Source: Hahella sp050299855 (GTDB lineage: Bacteria; Pseudomonadota; Gammaproteobacteria; Pseudomonadales; Oleiphilaceae). Taken from it: DNA of 64,000 nt. The DNA lies in assembly GCA_050299855.1 (NCBI GenBank), contig JBNKWQ010000030.1, forward strand, positions 124,001-188,000, given 5' to 3'. The translations under genes and the position numbers were made by a program. Below the pieces are notes generated by a model that saw only the letters and a program-made list of their open reading frames with translations, searched no databases and had not been told where the DNA came from. Of the stretch, positions 1-9,073 are shown one piece after another (position 1 is the first letter of the stretch; the number at the start of each line of letters is the position of its first letter).

Positions 1-2178
1 AGCGACGGTGACGGCGTTGCCAACCCTATTGCCTCCAACGAAGTCAATGTCAGGGTGGATGCTACTTCTGGAATGACTGCGGCAACGGTTACCCAGAACA
101 TATTTTATTGGCTGACGCCCGCCCCGGCCATGGCTCTGGATGCTGGAGAAGCCGTCAGCGCCAGTATTAAGGTACAACAGCTTGATTTTTCCGGCGATGT
201 CATTAATTCAGGGGCAGTCATCAGTAACTCGGATTACTTTGTATCGTCCAATGGCGACGGAACCTATACGATCATTTTTGATAACGGCATCCCTGACCGG
301 ATCGATCTGGTCATTTCAGCAACACTTTCCAACGGCACCGTCATGAGACGCGGTCTGCCTAATCTGGCCGACGGAGTGGTACTCAATGCCGGCACAGAGT
401 ATGCCGTACAAAAATTTTTCACCAGTTTTGAGAATCAGAGCGATTTGGATGATCTGCTTCCCTGTTCAACGTCAGGGTGTGAGGACCAGTCTGAAGTTCA
501 CCTCGTCAACTGGCTGGCGCTGAATAAAGCAGTTCTCGACTTTGAAACCACGATTCCCGATACCAGTGATCTGGACGACGCTGTCGAGTTACTGAATAGC
601 GACCCATTGATTGCCAGCTACGTCGATCAGTTTATTGAATCGATCAAAGAGACCAAAGTTGACAGCATAGATGATCAATCAATCTCCCCAGCAATGGCCA
701 ACAGGTCTGGCAACTATAATGCGGTGATGTTCAGTTTGGGCATGAACCAGGGTCTTCCGGATAAGGATGCGGCTGAACAAACCGTTGTTTTTGCCAACCG
801 CACCTCGGATGTACGCACAAATACCAGCGGTGATGTAGTCTCATACACCTACCCTAAGGTAGTGGTGAGCTCGAATATTCTTGGCGTAACAGGTAATGTC
901 CTGATCGAACAGATCCCCTGGTATCGTAATTCGCTCAATCATCGAAATGATGACACCTTTGACAACAGCACCGCCTCTCGTGATGACGAAATCAACAAGC
1001 AGGAAGGTACGGTATTAACCTACCTGTCACCTAAAGGCCACTTTGATATGGCACGCCTACAGACACAGGTGGTCACGGACGAAGGTTCCTCAAGCCCTAC
1101 CGGCTGGTTGAATAATCCTTTCTTTACCCGTTATTACAGCACCAAAGCAGGTAATGATGACGATGAAACATCTGAAGGGATTGCTTCCGCATTTATCTCT
1201 GATGGGCTGGTATTACGCTTGTCTGAAAATTCCAGCGGTGAATATGAACGGGTAGAAAGCCTTGAAAGACCAAGTACTTTCGGTTGGCTTTATGCCGTTA
1301 AAACGACTGAGACTGATGATTTCTCAATCGACTTGTTGGATTTCAATGACTACGCCGTGGTTAGCCTGACCCAGACCTTAAGCGCAACAACCCCGGCAAT
1401 TACGGTTCAGGCCAGCATCGATCAATGGACTATTTCCGGAGATGAAGCGCAACTCACCCAGCCGACACTAGGTGGTGGCGATCCGGAAATATTCAATACC
1501 TATACAACCGGCCGCAATGTGGATTTAACTGCCAACGTAGTTGCCACAACGACGGGTGCAACTGACTCTCTGGCCATTGAGGCACTAAGCAGCAAGGTTA
1601 AGATTACAGATGATGACATTTACAAGGGCCGCTTAAGTGTCGGCGACTGGACCGGCGCCAGCGATCCTCTTGGAAATGTCATGGCCTTCAGGACGAATAC
1701 TGAAAGCGGCAGCCAGGGTATTGCTCACGCCATCAAACTGAGTTCCAGCTCGGTTAATTTGGCGAATAGCACCTATGTACTCTATGGCAACACCTTCATG
1801 GCAACTGATGCCGAATCAGTATTCAGTAACTATAACATGTCGACATTGGCGTTTAATGCCAGCTCGGTGGCCACACTGACGCTTAAGGAATTACGTGTCA
1901 CGCAAACCATTGGCAGCGCTGAACTCAGCACTCCCACGGATAACTCAGCGGCCTATGTGGATCAACCCACTGCGAGCAAGACTGCCAATGCCAATCCGGA
2001 TTACCAAAACCTGATCAAATTGGATTTTGCCGATCCCACAGGGGGAGCAACCCCGTTTATTTTAGAGGGCTTTATAGCCAGTGAGGGTAACATTTTAATT
2101 TTACTGGTACGCTACGGCGAACAGCTAGGTCTGTTTTACGCCTTTAAGGAACAAAGCCTTACTAGTACGTCCGACTAA
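1..2178 (+). CDS. C-terminal part of a large unrecognised, probably exported protein (5' end outside window)
   Basis: The frame is open from base 1, so the gene begins upstream; the GTG at 55 is only the first start-like codon in the window. About 725 codons are visible. The product is rich in Ser, Thr, Asn and Asp, has an early NGDGTYTI stretch typical of extracellular beta-sandwich proteins, and two close cysteines (PCSTSGC) near residue 155 of the visible part. No catalytic motif, transmembrane segment or family signature was recognised. The composition and lack of hydrophobic segments suggest a secreted or lipid-anchored surface protein, which is inference because the N-terminus is missing. 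It ends 66 bases before a strong hairpin terminator and so closes its transcription unit. Confidence 0.75.
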   Translation, partial: SDGDGVANPIASNEVNVRVDATSGMTAATVTQNIFYWLTPAPAMALDAGEAVSASIKVQQLDFSGDVINSGAVISNSDYFVSSNGDGTYTIIFDNGIPDRIDLVISATLSNGTVMRRGLPNLADGVVLNAGTEYAVQKFFTSFENQSDLDDLLPCSTSGCEDQSEVHLVNWLALNKAVLDFETTIPDTSDLDDAVELLNSDPLIASYVDQFIESIKETKVDSIDDQSISPAMANRSGNYNAVMFSLGMNQGLPDKDAAEQTVVFANRTSDVRTNTSGDVVSYTYPKVVVSSNILGVTGNVLIEQIPWYRNSLNHRNDDTFDNSTASRDDEINKQEGTVLTYLSPKGHFDMARLQTQVVTDEGSSSPTGWLNNPFFTRYYSTKAGNDDDETSEGIASAFISDGLVLRLSENSSGEYERVESLERPSTFGWLYAVKTTETDDFSIDLLDFNDYAVVSLTQTLSATTPAITVQASIDQWTISGDEAQLTQPTLGGGDPEIFNTYTTGRNVDLTANVVATTTGATDSLAIEALSSKVKITDDDIYKGRLSVGDWTGASDPLGNVMAFRTNTESGSQGIAHAIKLSSSSVNLANSTYVLYGNTFMATDAESVFSNYNMSTLAFNASSVATLTLKELRVTQTIGSAELSTPTDNSAAYVDQPTASKTANANPDYQNLIKLDFADPTGGATPFILEGFIASEGNILILLVRYGEQLGLFYAFKEQSLTSTSD

Positions 2179-2244
2179 AAGAGTGGCGCTATTCTCAACG
2201 ATATAGCGTCCTCGTCTTTTTCAATTCTCCGAGCAACCCGTTAT

Positions 2245-2269
2245 AAAAGCCCCTATACCTGGGGCTTTT
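2245..2269 (+). terminator. Rho-independent terminator after the first gene
   Basis: A perfect 9-bp stem (AAAAGCCCC at 2245-2253 pairing with GGGGCTTTT at 2261-2269) with a 7-base loop. The A and T runs form the base of the stem, giving the usual G+C stem plus U-tract. It follows the first CDS and precedes the glucosaminidase gene. Confidence 0.8.
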
Positions 2270-2380
2270 CACTGCGCCTATCCAATTCATTTTCTATAAA
2301 TATACAGTTCGATAATTTTACATCTCAGCGCCATGTACCATACTTCCCAGATTAAGATTGAACAGGATTGACAAATATCT

Positions 2381-3202
2381 ATGGTCGTAAATAGTAAAGC
2401 TCTGGTTGCGATGTTTTTTGGCTCAGTAATAGCTGCATTTTTACTCCCTAAAACCATAGAAGTAAAAATTGAAGGAAATGCAGTGACCACTGCATTGATA
2501 CCGCCCGACAATCTCAACGCTGCACTCCCGGATTTTTCCAAAATCCGTGATATCCGAGAAAAAAAAGCAAGTTTTTTCCGCTTCCTGGAACCACTGGTCA
2601 CCTACGCCAACCAGCAGATTATGCAGGATAGAGAATTGGTACTCAGGGCCAAAAACAGAGTTCGACATCTATCTGTAAAAGAAAACAAGCGACTGTTGAA
2701 ATTGGCTGAGAGCTATCGCGTCCCGACAGACAGTGGTTTTGACGCGGAATTTTTTGCCCGCATGTTGAAAAGAGTGGACACCATACCACCGGCATTGGCA
2801 CTCGCCCAAGCGGCTAATGAATCTGCCTGGGGAACTTCCCGCTTTGCGCGCGAAGGCAATAATTTGTTTGGAGAATGGTGTTTTAAACGAGGATGCGGGA
2901 TAAAACCCTCACTGAGAGACGACAATGCGAGCCATGAAGTTGCCAGGTTCGACCGGGTTTATGATTCCATCCGAAGCTATATGCTGAATCTGAACAGACA
3001 TGACTACTACACCCATCTCAGAACCTTACGAGAAGATCTCAGACAATCTTCTGAACCGATATCTGCCACAGCGCTTGCGGAGGGACTGGAACGATACTCC
3101 ACACGGGGCCCGGAATATGTCAAGGAACTGCAGAGCATGATCAGAGTCAACAGCCTGGAAGAAAATTATCGCCAAGAGTCTCCACAAACCTATACAAATT
3201 AA
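2381..3202 (+). CDS. Bax-like glucosaminidase-domain protein
   Basis: This 273-residue protein has an N-terminal hydrophobic segment (about residues 7-23) that would act as a signal anchor, then a polar linker, then a glucosaminidase fold from about residue 130. The motif ALAQAANESAWG, with the likely catalytic Glu147, followed by NNLFGEWCF and a later YSTRGPEYV, matches the Bax/GH73 group of peptidoglycan N-acetylglucosaminidases. It would act on the periplasmic cell wall. Start choice is not certain because no strong Shine-Dalgarno precedes ATG 2381, but the hydrophobic segment follows immediately. The gene stands alone after a terminator. The domain call is firm; the exact bond cut is inferred from the family. 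Confidence 0.82.
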   Translation: MVVNSKALVAMFFGSVIAAFLLPKTIEVKIEGNAVTTALIPPDNLNAALPDFSKIRDIREKKASFFRFLEPLVTYANQQIMQDRELVLRAKNRVRHLSVKENKRLLKLAESYRVPTDSGFDAEFFARMLKRVDTIPPALALAQAANESAWGTSRFAREGNNLFGEWCFKRGCGIKPSLRDDNASHEVARFDRVYDSIRSYMLNLNRHDYYTHLRTLREDLRQSSEPISATALAEGLERYSTRGPEYVKELQSMIRVNSLEENYRQESPQTYTN

Positions 3203-3396
3203 AATGTTCTTATACGCAGCATTAAGAAGGCGTCTTATAAAGCATGAGCCCCCGAGAATTCCTCAATTATCTGCCTATAGTTGTTTGAACCATGTCACTG
3301 GCAGCCCATTACCCCGATTCTCGGAGCTGTACTGACAGCCGGATCAGGGTATAGTTTTGTGGACAGGCACAGAGTAACCCAAAGAGAGGCCTCAAG

Positions 3397-3852
3397 ATGT
3401 CACGCTCAAGCCTTATACACACGAGCAAAGCGTTAACTAATGATAAACCTGCAATCACTGACAAACCAATTGCCAGAGTCAGGCTCTGGCATAAAATTCG
3501 TCATGCCGGGAAGATCGCGGGCTTTAATGCAGTAGAAACTGCTCTGGTACTCTTTTATACCTCCACCGCAAAGGAAACCCCCACCTGGTGCAAATCAGTC
3601 ATCTATGGCGCGCTGGGATACTTCATCTCCCTAATTGACGGAATACCGGACCTGACACCTATTTTGGGCTACACAGACGATGTAGCTGTCATGATGGCTG
3701 CCATGGCCACCATCGCCCAGCACATTACGCCTGAGATCCGGACTAAAGCACTAGCAAGGACAGAAACATTTCTAGGACCAAAACAGGCTGAAGGAAATGA
3801 GGCAGGAAATACCTACACTTCCGAAACAGAGTCTTCTGACTCCATTAACTAA
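3397..3852 (+). CDS. YkvA-family (DUF1232) small membrane protein
   Basis: This 151-residue protein has the YkvA/DUF1232 core: a hydrophobic helix around GALGYFISLIDGIPDLTPILGYTDD, with the family's conserved P-x-D and D-D residues, followed by a second hydrophobic helix (AVMMAAMATIAQH). A good AAAGAGAGG-type ribosome site lies just before ATG 3397. The family's function is unknown. The polar N-terminal 30 residues and the acidic C-terminus (ETESSDSIN) are outside the domain. It stands alone between the glucosaminidase and acyltransferase genes with gaps of about 200-250 bases, so there is no operon context. Confidence 0.8.
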   Translation: MSRSSLIHTSKALTNDKPAITDKPIARVRLWHKIRHAGKIAGFNAVETALVLFYTSTAKETPTWCKSVIYGALGYFISLIDGIPDLTPILGYTDDVAVMMAAMATIAQHITPEIRTKALARTETFLGPKQAEGNEAGNTYTSETESSDSIN

Positions 3853-4106
3853 CCCTGCTACTTGCCCGTTTCTTGCTCAATACCAGCCCAATTCTTGTTC
3901 AAGTATTGAGCGCTATGTTGCTTACTTGGTCTCATCTACACCAGGCTTCAACCAAGTGTTAGCACTGTTACCAGAAAGGAGCCTGTGAGCCAGTTAACAC
4001 CTTCCATAGCCTAAAGATGGAAATAATCCTGCCGCTCATGCATCATCTTGACCGCTGCACATGTGCAACCAGGCATTAAAAAAATTAATCGATAAGATAT
4101 GAACCT

Positions 4107-5009
4107 ATGCTGAGCTTTCTACCCCATTGGCTGAGAGGCTGCCTCATCTTGATGGCCATCGGACTTTCAACTTTCACTCTGTTTCCTATTGTTCTCGTGT
4201 TCGCCATACTGAAGCTGGTCTTACCCATTAAAGGGTTTCGAAAGATCTGCACTGTCATTCTGATCGAGATCGCGAACCTTTGGATAGGCTTTAACAATCT
4301 GCTGCTCACAATCATGCATAGGATAGAGTGGGACATTGAAGGTGCAGAAAGACTGGATCCCAATGATTGGTATTTTGTCACCTGCAACCACCAGTCCTGG
4401 GCGGATATTCCAGTGGTGCAGAAAGTATTGATGCGTAAAATCCCCATGCTGAAATTTTTCCTGAAACAACAGCTGATCTGGGTACCTCTCATTGGAATCG
4501 CCTGGTGGGCTTTGGATTTTCCCTTCATGAAGCGCTACACCCGCGAAGAAATAGAAAAAAAACCCGCATTAAAGGGCAAAGATCTGGAAACTACTCGCAA
4601 AGCTTGCGAAAAATTCAAATATACACCGGTTACCGTATTCAATTTTCTGGAAGGAACGCGATTTACAGAAGAGAAATACCAGCGCCAAAAATCTCCCTAC
4701 ACCCACTTATTGAAACCTAAGGCTGGCGGCGCAGCATTTGTATTGGGAGCCATGGGGGAGCAGCTGCATACCATGCTTAATATCACTATCCACTACCCTG
4801 GGGACGATCGCGGTTTCTGGAGTTTCATGTCCGGAAAGATTCATCGGGTGGTTGTGCGGATACAAAAGCTATCAATCCCTGACCAATTTCTCAGTAAGGA
4901 TTATATGAACGATAAACAGTTCAGGGCTGACTTCCAGGATTGGGTTTCAAGGCTCTGGGAAGAAAAGGATGCACTCCTTATACAGCTACACGAGCAATAC
5001 AAAGCCTAA
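4107..5009 (+). CDS. PlsC-family 1-acylglycerol-3-phosphate-type acyltransferase (YihG-like)
   Basis: This 300-residue protein has a hydrophobic N-terminus (about residues 8-38) and the PlsC acyltransferase blocks: block I NHQSWAD (H-x4-D) near residue 93 and block III FLEGTRFTEEK near residue 178, which binds the glycerol-phosphate acceptor. Length and motif spelling (NHQSWADIPV, EGTR) are those of the YihG/LCLAT-like inner-membrane acyltransferases, not the shorter PlsC proper. It likely moves an acyl chain onto a lysophospholipid at the cytoplasmic face. It is followed by a strong terminator shared with the convergent DUF1329 gene. The exact acceptor cannot be read from sequence. Confidence 0.85.
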   Translation: MLSFLPHWLRGCLILMAIGLSTFTLFPIVLVFAILKLVLPIKGFRKICTVILIEIANLWIGFNNLLLTIMHRIEWDIEGAERLDPNDWYFVTCNHQSWADIPVVQKVLMRKIPMLKFFLKQQLIWVPLIGIAWWALDFPFMKRYTREEIEKKPALKGKDLETTRKACEKFKYTPVTVFNFLEGTRFTEEKYQRQKSPYTHLLKPKAGGAAFVLGAMGEQLHTMLNITIHYPGDDRGFWSFMSGKIHRVVVRIQKLSIPDQFLSKDYMNDKQFRADFQDWVSRLWEEKDALLIQLHEQYKA

Positions 5010-5129
5010 CTCTGATACAGATCTATGTAGTAGTTTCCGCTACGTCTAAATGAGCAGCAACTAACCCGCACTTCCCAGTAGAGATACGGGCTAAAGCAAA
5101 GACCAAACATAACCAGTGTTTCTAGCAGA

Positions 5130-5159
5130 AAAAAGGGCGGTAACTACCGCCCTTTTTTT
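5130..5159. terminator. Bidirectional terminator between convergent genes
   Basis: GGGCGGT (5135-5141) pairs with ACCGCCC (5146-5152) around an AACT loop. The stem is flanked by an A-run on the left and a T-run on the right, so it can terminate both the acyltransferase gene (plus) and the DUF1329 gene (minus). Confidence 0.88.
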
Positions 5160-5172
5160 GTCTCGATATCGG

Positions 5173-6546
5173 CTACCGGCGTCCAGCTCTCCGCAGTGCG
5201 GCTGGCGTAAACTCTGCTGACGAAGTCGGTACATCAAAGATATACCCCCTGGGTTGTTCGTTGGTCAAACCCAACACCAGGTAGCGTCCCGACAAAAGGT
5301 CATACAAAGCTTCCGCCGTGAACCAGGAGATCTTCTGGTCATAAAAGTAGACGTGATGGCCTTCGGCTACGCGCCATAGATCGCCACGTCCATCGTAGTG
5401 ATCCACCAGACTGATCTGCCAGGTATCCTCATCCACGTAAAATACACGCTTAGCATAGACGTGACGCGCGCCAGGTTTCAAATTGGCTTCAACAACCCAT
5501 ACCCGATGCAGTTCATAGCGAACCAGATCCTTGTTGATGTGACCGGGCTTGATAATGTCGCGGTACTTGACGCTCTTCGAATTCAGGTCATAGGTGTTAT
5601 AAGGGAGGTAAACTTCCCTCTTGCCTATGAGTTTCCAGTCATAACGATCAGGAGCACCGTTATACATATCGAAGTTGTCAGTTGTACGCTGACCATCTGA
5701 GGCTGTGCCCGGACCATCGTAGGCAACCTGTGGCGCACGTCTTACACGACGCTGACCACTGTTATAGATCCAGGCACGACGTGGCTCCTTCACCTGATCC
5801 AGTGTTTCATGCACCAGCAGAACATTCCCTGCCAGACGGGCCGGCGAGACAATTTCCTGTTTGAAATAGAAGATGACGTTTTGATCCACATCAGGCTTGT
5901 AGTCTGTCAGTGACTCTCGGTAACTGAGTTGCTCAGAAAACACGACAGGAGTGAAGTCTCCGTTAGCCAAAGGTGTCATCTGCACGACATTACGTTGCAG
6001 GGAACCATCTCTCCAACGGGTAATATGGTTCCATATTATCTGATGAGCCTTATCAGAATCACTGCCACTGGGTATTGGAAAAGGTACAGAGGTATCGTAA
6101 TCACTAATACCATTACCATCCGCTACCAATTCCGCAGTGGTCGCATTCTTTTTAGCAGCATCATAGATTTTCTGCTCGTAGGCCGCTGTACGATGTGTCG
6201 GATAGACCTTGATCTTGTAATCAGAGTATTTCTTCAACATGGCCATCTGGCCCACTGACAAATTGTCCTTATACTGGTCGGCATTTGCTGCAGTTATTTC
6301 AAATTTTGGCGCCTCATCGGCAAACGGATTGATATAACTAGACCCGTCAAAGCCCGCTGGAATGGTGGATAGCCCGCCGTCCCATGCTGGGATAGTGCCA
6401 TCGGCATTACCCGCTTTTTCCGCTCCGACAGGCGTCAGTGTGTCACCTAGTTTTGCAGCCTCTTCCGGAGACACTTTTCCCCACGCAATTGTGGAAGTCA
6501 GTGCTACCGCAATTGCGCTCATTTTTATTATCGTATTTATTTTCAT
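5173..6546 (-). CDS. DUF1329 periplasmic/outer-membrane-associated protein
   Basis: This 457-residue protein starts with a typical Sec signal peptide (MKINTIIKMSAIAVALTSTIAWG, then KVSPEEAAKLG). The mature part has the DUF1329 landmarks LTPVGAEKAGNADGTIPAWDGG and a later W-I-Y-N-S-G-Q-R-R-V-R-R-A-P block that resembles the LolB/outer-membrane lipoprotein-sorting fold. A clear GAGG site precedes the ATG. It lies directly downstream of the DUF1302 gene (40-base gap), a pairing common in Pseudomonas-like genomes and often near lipid or sterol catabolism genes and RND-type exporters. The pair probably handles a hydrophobic compound at the outer membrane; that is inference, and no substrate is known. 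Confidence 0.85.
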   Translation of the reverse strand: MKINTIIKMSAIAVALTSTIAWGKVSPEEAAKLGDTLTPVGAEKAGNADGTIPAWDGGLSTIPAGFDGSSYINPFADEAPKFEITAANADQYKDNLSVGQMAMLKKYSDYKIKVYPTHRTAAYEQKIYDAAKKNATTAELVADGNGISDYDTSVPFPIPSGSDSDKAHQIIWNHITRWRDGSLQRNVVQMTPLANGDFTPVVFSEQLSYRESLTDYKPDVDQNVIFYFKQEIVSPARLAGNVLLVHETLDQVKEPRRAWIYNSGQRRVRRAPQVAYDGPGTASDGQRTTDNFDMYNGAPDRYDWKLIGKREVYLPYNTYDLNSKSVKYRDIIKPGHINKDLVRYELHRVWVVEANLKPGARHVYAKRVFYVDEDTWQISLVDHYDGRGDLWRVAEGHHVYFYDQKISWFTAEALYDLLSGRYLVLGLTNEQPRGYIFDVPTSSAEFTPAALRRAGRR

Positions 6547-6585
6547 CGAGGTTACCTCATAAACCCTAAGTTCATTTTTTATATC

Positions 6586-8361
6586 CTAGAAAGAAACACC
6601 AACACTGGCTGACACCGTGTCTCTGTCGTTGAGGTAGTTATAAGGTTCGCCCCCGAAGTAGGCCACATAACCCACGGATGCTGAATACTTGTTGAGATAT
6701 AGCGCATTCAGTGTCAGACCAACAGACTGGCTGCCCTCTCTGAAAATAATAGGTCCATAACCATATACGTCATGACTCCAGGAAAGGACCGGCGTCAGGT
6801 TAATACCCGCAGCCACATCGGGGTAATCAAGCGCTACTCTGGCCCGATAGCCTGCTGAGAATTCGGTTACATAGCCTTCGTCTTCACAGAAGTTAGAGTT
6901 GTAGTTTATACTGGTCGACTCACATTCACCCTCACCAGTAGTAACTGGCCCGATACCGAAGGTACTATCCCTTCCGTATCGTGAATTATCTTTGATGCCA
7001 TCAAGGTAGACACCGCCAATTTCCGTTACAAAGGTCAAACGACTGGCGCCCAGAATCTGATCGAAAAACTTAATGAAGGTCATCTGCACTTGGGTCATCG
7101 GAAATTCGTCATAACCCCGAATGATTTCACCGGGAGAGTACTCATCGACAAAGGCAGCATAAGGAGCACCTGCACTGGAAGCCGTCATTTCAAATCCGTT
7201 ACGCCCAACTGGCATATCAGGGCGGTGAGAAATTTCACCACCAATCGACCAGCCACTGTCGGTGCTAGTGTTAAAGCTGATCGCAAACTGATCAATATCT
7301 TCCGGGTAAGTAATAATATAAGAGGCACCTACGGCACTACCTGCACTGTTGCTGCTGACAAAATTCGCGTAAGGAATAGTGCTGTGAGTACGGGTGTAAT
7401 AAAACCCGAATTCAGTATCGCCTAATTCCGCCGCATACCAGCGTAATGCCAAACCAAAAATACCGTCGTTCTTAGGCTGGTCATCGCCATCACGCGCCAA
7501 ATACAAACCTTGAAGATCTGCGGACGATTCTGGTAACTGACCAGCGAGATATATGGGTCCACAGCCGTCAGTCACAACGTCAGTGTTTGAAAAGAACGTG
7601 CCACAGGGATCGGGCTCAGTCTTTTCCCATTCCAGTTGATAAAACGCCTCTACCGTAATGTCCTGAGTCAGGCCTACAGAACCGTAGAGCATGGTGACCG
7701 GCATTAGAACGTCTTTAACCTCAGCGCCAGGAGCTCGTGCGGCTGAAAAATCCACCGGATTGACGGAGTTGATGCCGCCAAAAATAAATGTACTTTCACC
7801 CCAACTGATAACCTGCCTACCAAAGCGCACGTTGACGGGTGTATCACCGGCATATAAATCTGCCCAGACATAAGCATCAAGGAAACGAACATCCGCCCCC
7901 GCTTGATCTAGCGTTTCTTTGTTCAAAGGACGGGTTTGACCAACATAGTCATAATCCCGCTGCTCATCCATTAACTCGACATCGTAAAAATAACGCAGCC
8001 GTGTAAAGGCACCATAGTCTTCATACCGTAACAATAGATCGGTAGTGCCTTTTAACAACTTGGAATAAGTCTTACCTTCTTTAAAGTTCCAGTTACCATT
8101 ATCAGTGTTTGACGTAGATGCACCTTCAGACACGCCGTTAGTCAGGGCATCCGTTATGCCGAGGTTACCTGCACCTAACTGATTTTTGTCCCGATCCTCT
8201 ACCCGCCAGCTCGCACCTGCAGAAAGCGAGGTATCAAGTGAGCCTTCAATATCTCCCAAATAAAATTGGAACGCGTGTGCGGGAGCAGAAATAGACGCTG
8301 CTACGGCGACCGCTACCGGCAGCATTGCCCACTGATGCCAACGCTGATTTTTTTTTGTCAT
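6586..8361 (-). CDS. DUF1302 outer-membrane beta-barrel protein
   Basis: This 591-residue protein has a 30-residue signal peptide ending in APAHA, then FQFYLGDIEGSLDTSLSAGASWRV, the hallmark start of DUF1302 proteins. The rest alternates short amphipathic strands, and the last residue is Phe (VSASVGVSF), the usual BAM-recognition end of outer-membrane barrels. GGAG precedes the ATG by 8 bases. It is the first gene of a two-gene minus-strand unit with the DUF1329 gene. The barrel is well supported; the transported molecule is unknown. Confidence 0.86.
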   Translation of the reverse strand: MTKKNQRWHQWAMLPVAVAVAASISAPAHAFQFYLGDIEGSLDTSLSAGASWRVEDRDKNQLGAGNLGITDALTNGVSEGASTSNTDNGNWNFKEGKTYSKLLKGTTDLLLRYEDYGAFTRLRYFYDVELMDEQRDYDYVGQTRPLNKETLDQAGADVRFLDAYVWADLYAGDTPVNVRFGRQVISWGESTFIFGGINSVNPVDFSAARAPGAEVKDVLMPVTMLYGSVGLTQDITVEAFYQLEWEKTEPDPCGTFFSNTDVVTDGCGPIYLAGQLPESSADLQGLYLARDGDDQPKNDGIFGLALRWYAAELGDTEFGFYYTRTHSTIPYANFVSSNSAGSAVGASYIITYPEDIDQFAISFNTSTDSGWSIGGEISHRPDMPVGRNGFEMTASSAGAPYAAFVDEYSPGEIIRGYDEFPMTQVQMTFIKFFDQILGASRLTFVTEIGGVYLDGIKDNSRYGRDSTFGIGPVTTGEGECESTSINYNSNFCEDEGYVTEFSAGYRARVALDYPDVAAGINLTPVLSWSHDVYGYGPIIFREGSQSVGLTLNALYLNKYSASVGYVAYFGGEPYNYLNDRDTVSASVGVSF

Positions 8362-8799
8362 CGAACGCTACTCCGTTATTTTTCTAGTTCTTCCTGCGGA
8401 AGCAAGAAGTTGCTTGATATAAACCCGATAAGAATATTGTTGTTTTTCCTGTCCGCCTTATTCAAATGCTACCGGGCCAACAAAGCCGTAAACCCTATAA
8501 ACAGACACCAGACGGTACAGCGACGCTAAAGTCTCCTACACACTATAGTCGCTAATCTGGATATTCACCAATACGCAACCCAAAAAACGCAAGTCACGAA
8601 AAAATAAGAGACTTTGTGCAATATTTCTCGATTTCACAAGCCCTTTACAGTGGATTAATTTCGCCAGATTCCAAAGATTAGTAAACTATCTCCCGCCCTT
8701 AAAATCGACTATCAATCAGCACCAAATTAACTAAAATAAACGCCTCAATAAGTGCTGAACACCATGCAAACCATAAAAGAACCAAATGAAGGGTAAGAC
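8362..8799. other. 438-base gap between the DUF1302 gene and the thiolase remnant
   Basis: This is the divergent upstream region of the DUF1302 gene (minus) and of the broken thiolase gene (plus). It is A+T rich toward 8560-8750. A plus-strand reading frame reaching into it (to 8529) overlaps the DUF1302 signal-peptide region and has no recognisable protein features, so it is not called. A good ribosome site (GAAGGGTAAG) sits just before ATG 8800. No RNA gene or repeat was seen. Confidence 0.5.
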
Positions 8800-9018
8800 A
8801 TGAGCAAAAAAGATGTGGTTATTGTTTCTGGCGCAAGGACACCGATGGGAGGATTCCAAGGATACCTAAGTGGTGCGAGTGCAGTAGATCTGGGCACAAT
8901 TGCCATTCGTGCGGCCATTGAACGTGCCCAATTACAAGATTCCGACATCGAAATAGAAGGGCAGACAAATTCGCCAGCCCTTCTATCTATGCCTAACTAC
9001 CAATCCATCCAAACTTAA
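8800..9018 (+). pseudogene. Truncated thiolase (acetyl-CoA acetyltransferase) N-terminal remnant
   Basis: The first 51 residues (MSKKDVVIVSGARTPMGGFQG through AAIERAQLQDSDIE) are a textbook thiolase start: V-S-G-A-R-T-P, then the S-A-V-D-L-G-T-I-A-I-R-A-A-I helix. Family members run to about 390 residues. After DSDIE the frame continues for only 21 unrelated residues (IEGQTNSPALL...SIQT) and stops. The active-site Cys, the second His and the C-terminal Cys are all missing, so no enzyme can be made. The ribosome site (GAAGGGTAAG, 5 bases before ATG) is intact, so the loss looks like a recent internal or 3' deletion. The break point coincides with a perfect hairpin (8953-8986) and a tandem repeat (8994-9037). 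Confidence 0.82.
8953..8986. repeat. Perfect 10-bp inverted repeat at the thiolase break point
   Basis: ATAGAAGGGC (8953-8962) is exactly complementary to GCCCTTCTAT (8977-8986) across a 14-base loop. It begins exactly where thiolase similarity ends. There is no following T-run, so it is not a canonical terminator. It may be a leftover of the deleted gene's terminator or the structure that promoted the deletion. Confidence 0.7.
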
Positions 9019-9037
9019 CTACCAATCCATCCAAACC
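8994..9037. repeat. 22-bp tandem repeat, two near-perfect copies plus a partial third
   Basis: Copy 1 is 8994-9015 and copy 2 is 9016-9037. They share the same first 21 bases, beginning TAACTACCAATCC, and differ only at the last base. A degenerate third start (TAACTAACAATC) follows at 9038. The array lies between the thiolase remnant and the stop codon of zapE. Confidence 0.85.
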
Positions 9038-9073
9038 TAACTAACAATCACTTCGAGTAGCCGTAGATTCAGT

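Noticed and set aside
8266..8529. 87-codon plus-strand frame
   Set aside because: It overlaps the DUF1302 signal-peptide region on the other strand and its sequence has no protein-like features or ribosome site.
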